A stretch of 64,000 nucleotides of DNA from Mycolicibacterium sediminis. Lineage in GTDB: Bacteria; Actinomycetota; Actinomycetes; Mycobacteriales; Mycobacteriaceae. Made by a program: the position numbers and the translations under genes. A model generated the notes under the pieces. The model saw nothing but the letters and a program-made list of their open reading frames with translations. It was not told the origin of the DNA and ran no database searches. The DNA lies in the NCBI RefSeq assembly GCF_010731735.1, contig NZ_AP022588.1:2108001-2172000 (forward strand), read 5' to 3'. Below, in pieces: positions 62,467 through 64,000 of the stretch (the first letter of the stretch is position 1; every line of letters begins with the position of its first letter).

Positions 62467-64000
62467 CTAGTGGTGCCCGTTCCCGTTGGAGCCGTTGCCG
62501 TTGGACCCGTTGCCGTTCGAGTGCCCGTTCGACCCGTTGCCATGTGCATGGCCGTTGCCATTCGCATGGCCGTGCTCGTCGTCCTGGTACTCCTTGAGCG
62601 CGGTCAGCGCGCGACTCTCCGAGGCGTGCGACGCATCGGTGATCGCCCTGCTCTCCGACACCGGGTCGGCGAAGAGGAACCCGCCGGTGCCGGTCGATCC
62701 GCCGGCGCCCAGCTTGTTCATCCGCTTGGGCAGGGCAGCACCCTGGTATTCGAGCGGCAGCGGGTGCCCATGATCGTCGACGGGGCCGAGCGGCTGGTGC
62801 AGCTCGATGTAGGCGCCGTGCGGCATGCGCTTGATGATGCCGGTCTCGATGCCGTGCTCGAGCACCGCTCTGTCGCTGCGCTGCAACGCCACACACCACC
62901 GGTAGGTGAGGTAGTAGACCAGGGCGGGCAGCACCACCATGCCGATGCGGCCGATCCACGTCGTCGCGTTCAGCGAGATGTGGAACTTCAACGCGATGAT
63001 GTCGTTGACGGACGCCAGCGTCAGAACCACCCAGAAAGCGATCGCCATGGCGCCGATCGAGGTGCGCACCGGGGCGTCCCGCGGGCGCTGCAGGAGGTTG
63101 TGGTGCCCGCGGTCGCCGGACAGCCGTGCTTCGACGAAGGGATACACGGTGAGGAGTCCGAGGATTCCGCCCATGAGCAGTGCCACCCATACCGATTGCG
63201 GCACGGTGTGTCCGAAGAAGTACAACTCCCAGGGCGGGAAGACGCGCGCCAACCCGTCGGTCCACATCATGTAGAAGTCGGGCTGGCTGCCCGCCGAGAT
63301 CTGGGACGGCTTGTACGGACCGAGCAGCCAGATCGGGTTGATCTGCAACAGACCGCCCATCAGACCCATCACGCCCACGACCATCGCGAAGAACGCGCCG
63401 GACTTCACCGCGAATACCGGCATGACCCGCACGCCGACGACGTTTGTCTCGGTCCGGCCGGGGCCGGGGAACTGGGTGTGCTTCTGGAACCACACCAGTG
63501 CCAGGTGAGCGCCGATGAGCGCCAACATGATTCCCGGGATCAGCAGGATGTGCAGGGCGTACAACCGCGGAATGATGATCGTGCCGGGGAAGTCGCCACC
63601 GAAGAGACCCCAGTGCAGCCATGTGCCGATGACCGGCATGCCCAGGCTGATCGACGAGAACGCCGCCCGCAGACCAGTGCCCGACAGCAGGTCGTCGGGC
63701 AGCGAGTAGCCGAAATAACCCTCGAACATCGCGAGGATCAGCAGCAGTGAACCGATCACCCAGTTGGCCTCGCGTGGCCGTCGGAACGCGCCGGTGAAGA
63801 AGATGCGTGCGAGGTGGACCATGATCGACGCCGCGAACAGCAGCGCCGCCCAGTGGTGGACCTGCCGCACGAACAATCCGCCGCGGACCTCGAAGCTGAT
63901 GTCGAGCGCGGATTCATAGGCCTTGGACATCTGCACGCCGTTGAGCGGCTGGTAGACGCCTTCGTAGGTGACCTCGGCCATGGACGGGTCGAAGAACAGG
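62467..64000 (-). CDS. qcrB: Cytochrome bc1 complex cytochrome b subunit, 5' end missing
   Basis: At least 511 residues visible; the frame continues past 64000. It is the menaquinol-oxidising cytochrome b of the bc1-aa3 supercomplex. All four haem histidines are visible: [18 protein letters not shown] and [22 protein letters not shown], with 14-residue spacing. Also the [10 protein letters not shown] and [16 protein letters not shown] (PEWY-equivalent region) blocks. The C-terminal tail is a Gly/Asn/His/Ser-rich repeat (GNGSNGNG type) of some 35 residues, longer than in M. smegmatis. Position next to fadD, not at the usual ctaE-qcrCAB context as far as visible. Confidence 0.93.
   Translation of the reverse strand, partial: LFFDPSMAEVTYEGVYQPLNGVQMSKAYESALDISFEVRGGLFVRQVHHWAALLFAASIMVHLARIFFTGAFRRPREANWVIGSLLLILAMFEGYFGYSLPDDLLSGTGLRAAFSSISLGMPVIGTWLHWGLFGGDFPGTIIIPRLYALHILLIPGIMLALIGAHLALVWFQKHTQFPGPGRTETNVVGVRVMPVFAVKSGAFFAMVVGVMGLMGGLLQINPIWLLGPYKPSQISAGSQPDFYMMWTDGLARVFPPWELYFFGHTVPQSVWVALLMGGILGLLTVYPFVEARLSGDRGHHNLLQRPRDAPVRTSIGAMAIAFWVVLTLASVNDIIALKFHISLNATTWIGRIGMVVLPALVYYLTYRWCVALQRSDRAVLEHGIETGIIKRMPHGAYIELHQPLGPVDDHGHPLPLEYQGAALPKRMNKLGAGGSTGTGGFLFADPVSESRAITDASHASESRALTALKEYQDDEHGHANGNGHAHGNGSNGHSNGNGSNGNGSNGNGHH
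62470..62573. repeat. Low-complexity repeat encoding qcrB C-terminal tail
   Basis: Short tandem CCGTTGCCGTT-like units encode alternating Asn-Gly, with Ser or His in between. Probably prone to length variation. Confidence 0.7.

Overview
The window is a 64 kb, GC-rich, densely coding stretch of an actinobacterial chromosome, almost certainly from a fast-growing mycobacterium (Mycolicibacterium-like). The evidence is frequent GTG/TTG starts, a mycobacterial-type QcrB, an Emb-family arabinosyltransferase, menaquinone genes, an F420-type DUF385 oxidoreductase, fadD genes, and a gene order that follows M. tuberculosis Rv0524-Rv0552 as a backbone. No tRNA, rRNA, CRISPR array, insertion sequence or prophage was seen.

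Backbone left part (1-21.8 kb): hemL (5' end missing), a histidine phosphatase and the system II cytochrome c maturation operon (TlpA-like lipoprotein, ccdA, resB, ccsB) overlap end to end, followed by a ParA-like ATPase. Then come small membrane genes, a class V aminotransferase, a class II aldolase, menA, an orphan Emb-like arabinosyltransferase, methylthioadenosine phosphorylase, an epimerase, a nitronate monooxygenase-like flavoprotein and a two-component system. A three-gene block (GT2, DUF2064, methyltransferase) and an Rv0541c-like membrane protein close this part.

Accessory stress island (about 21.8-41.9 kb): inserted between the Rv0541c-like gene and the menE operon. It holds CsbD, a glycosyltransferase, a Zn-dehydrogenase, a second copy of the Rv0541c-like membrane protein, STAS and RsbW-like regulators, an FMN-reductase-like protein, PhoU, an AraC regulator, DUF2795/DUF3140, a GAF-ANTAR protein, a SigF-type sigma factor, CheB, a STAS-HATPase fusion, a holin-like protein, DUF3618, a Crp-like regulator, a CheR-PAS protein, two frameshifted genes (MBL hydrolase, UdgX), another STAS protein, an AI-2E transporter and DUF6131. 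Many of these genes are preceded by a SigF-type promoter (GTTT/GGTT-N14-16-GGGTA). Four of them have the start codon exactly 9 nt after the -10 box, implying leaderless mRNAs. I infer a self-contained partner-switching and methylation-type stress module built around the local sigma factor.

Backbone right part (41.9-59.5 kb): PPOX flavoprotein, menE and DUF3349 (minus), the pit phosphate transporter with a membrane protein and a second DUF3349 (plus), a VOC protein, a drug-type ABC exporter, an SDR, GNAT, menB, a SigF-promoted small lipoprotein, DUF385, HAD, an MFS/FadR pair, fadD8 and an amidohydrolase. The right edge (59.5-64 kb) carries a DUF3533-like membrane protein, an acyl-CoA ligase and the 3' part of a qcrB gene.

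Gene ends are repeatedly marked by long inverted repeats without U-tracts. Several share sequence: menA and menB end in nearly the same hairpin, and two other hairpin families recur tens of kb apart.
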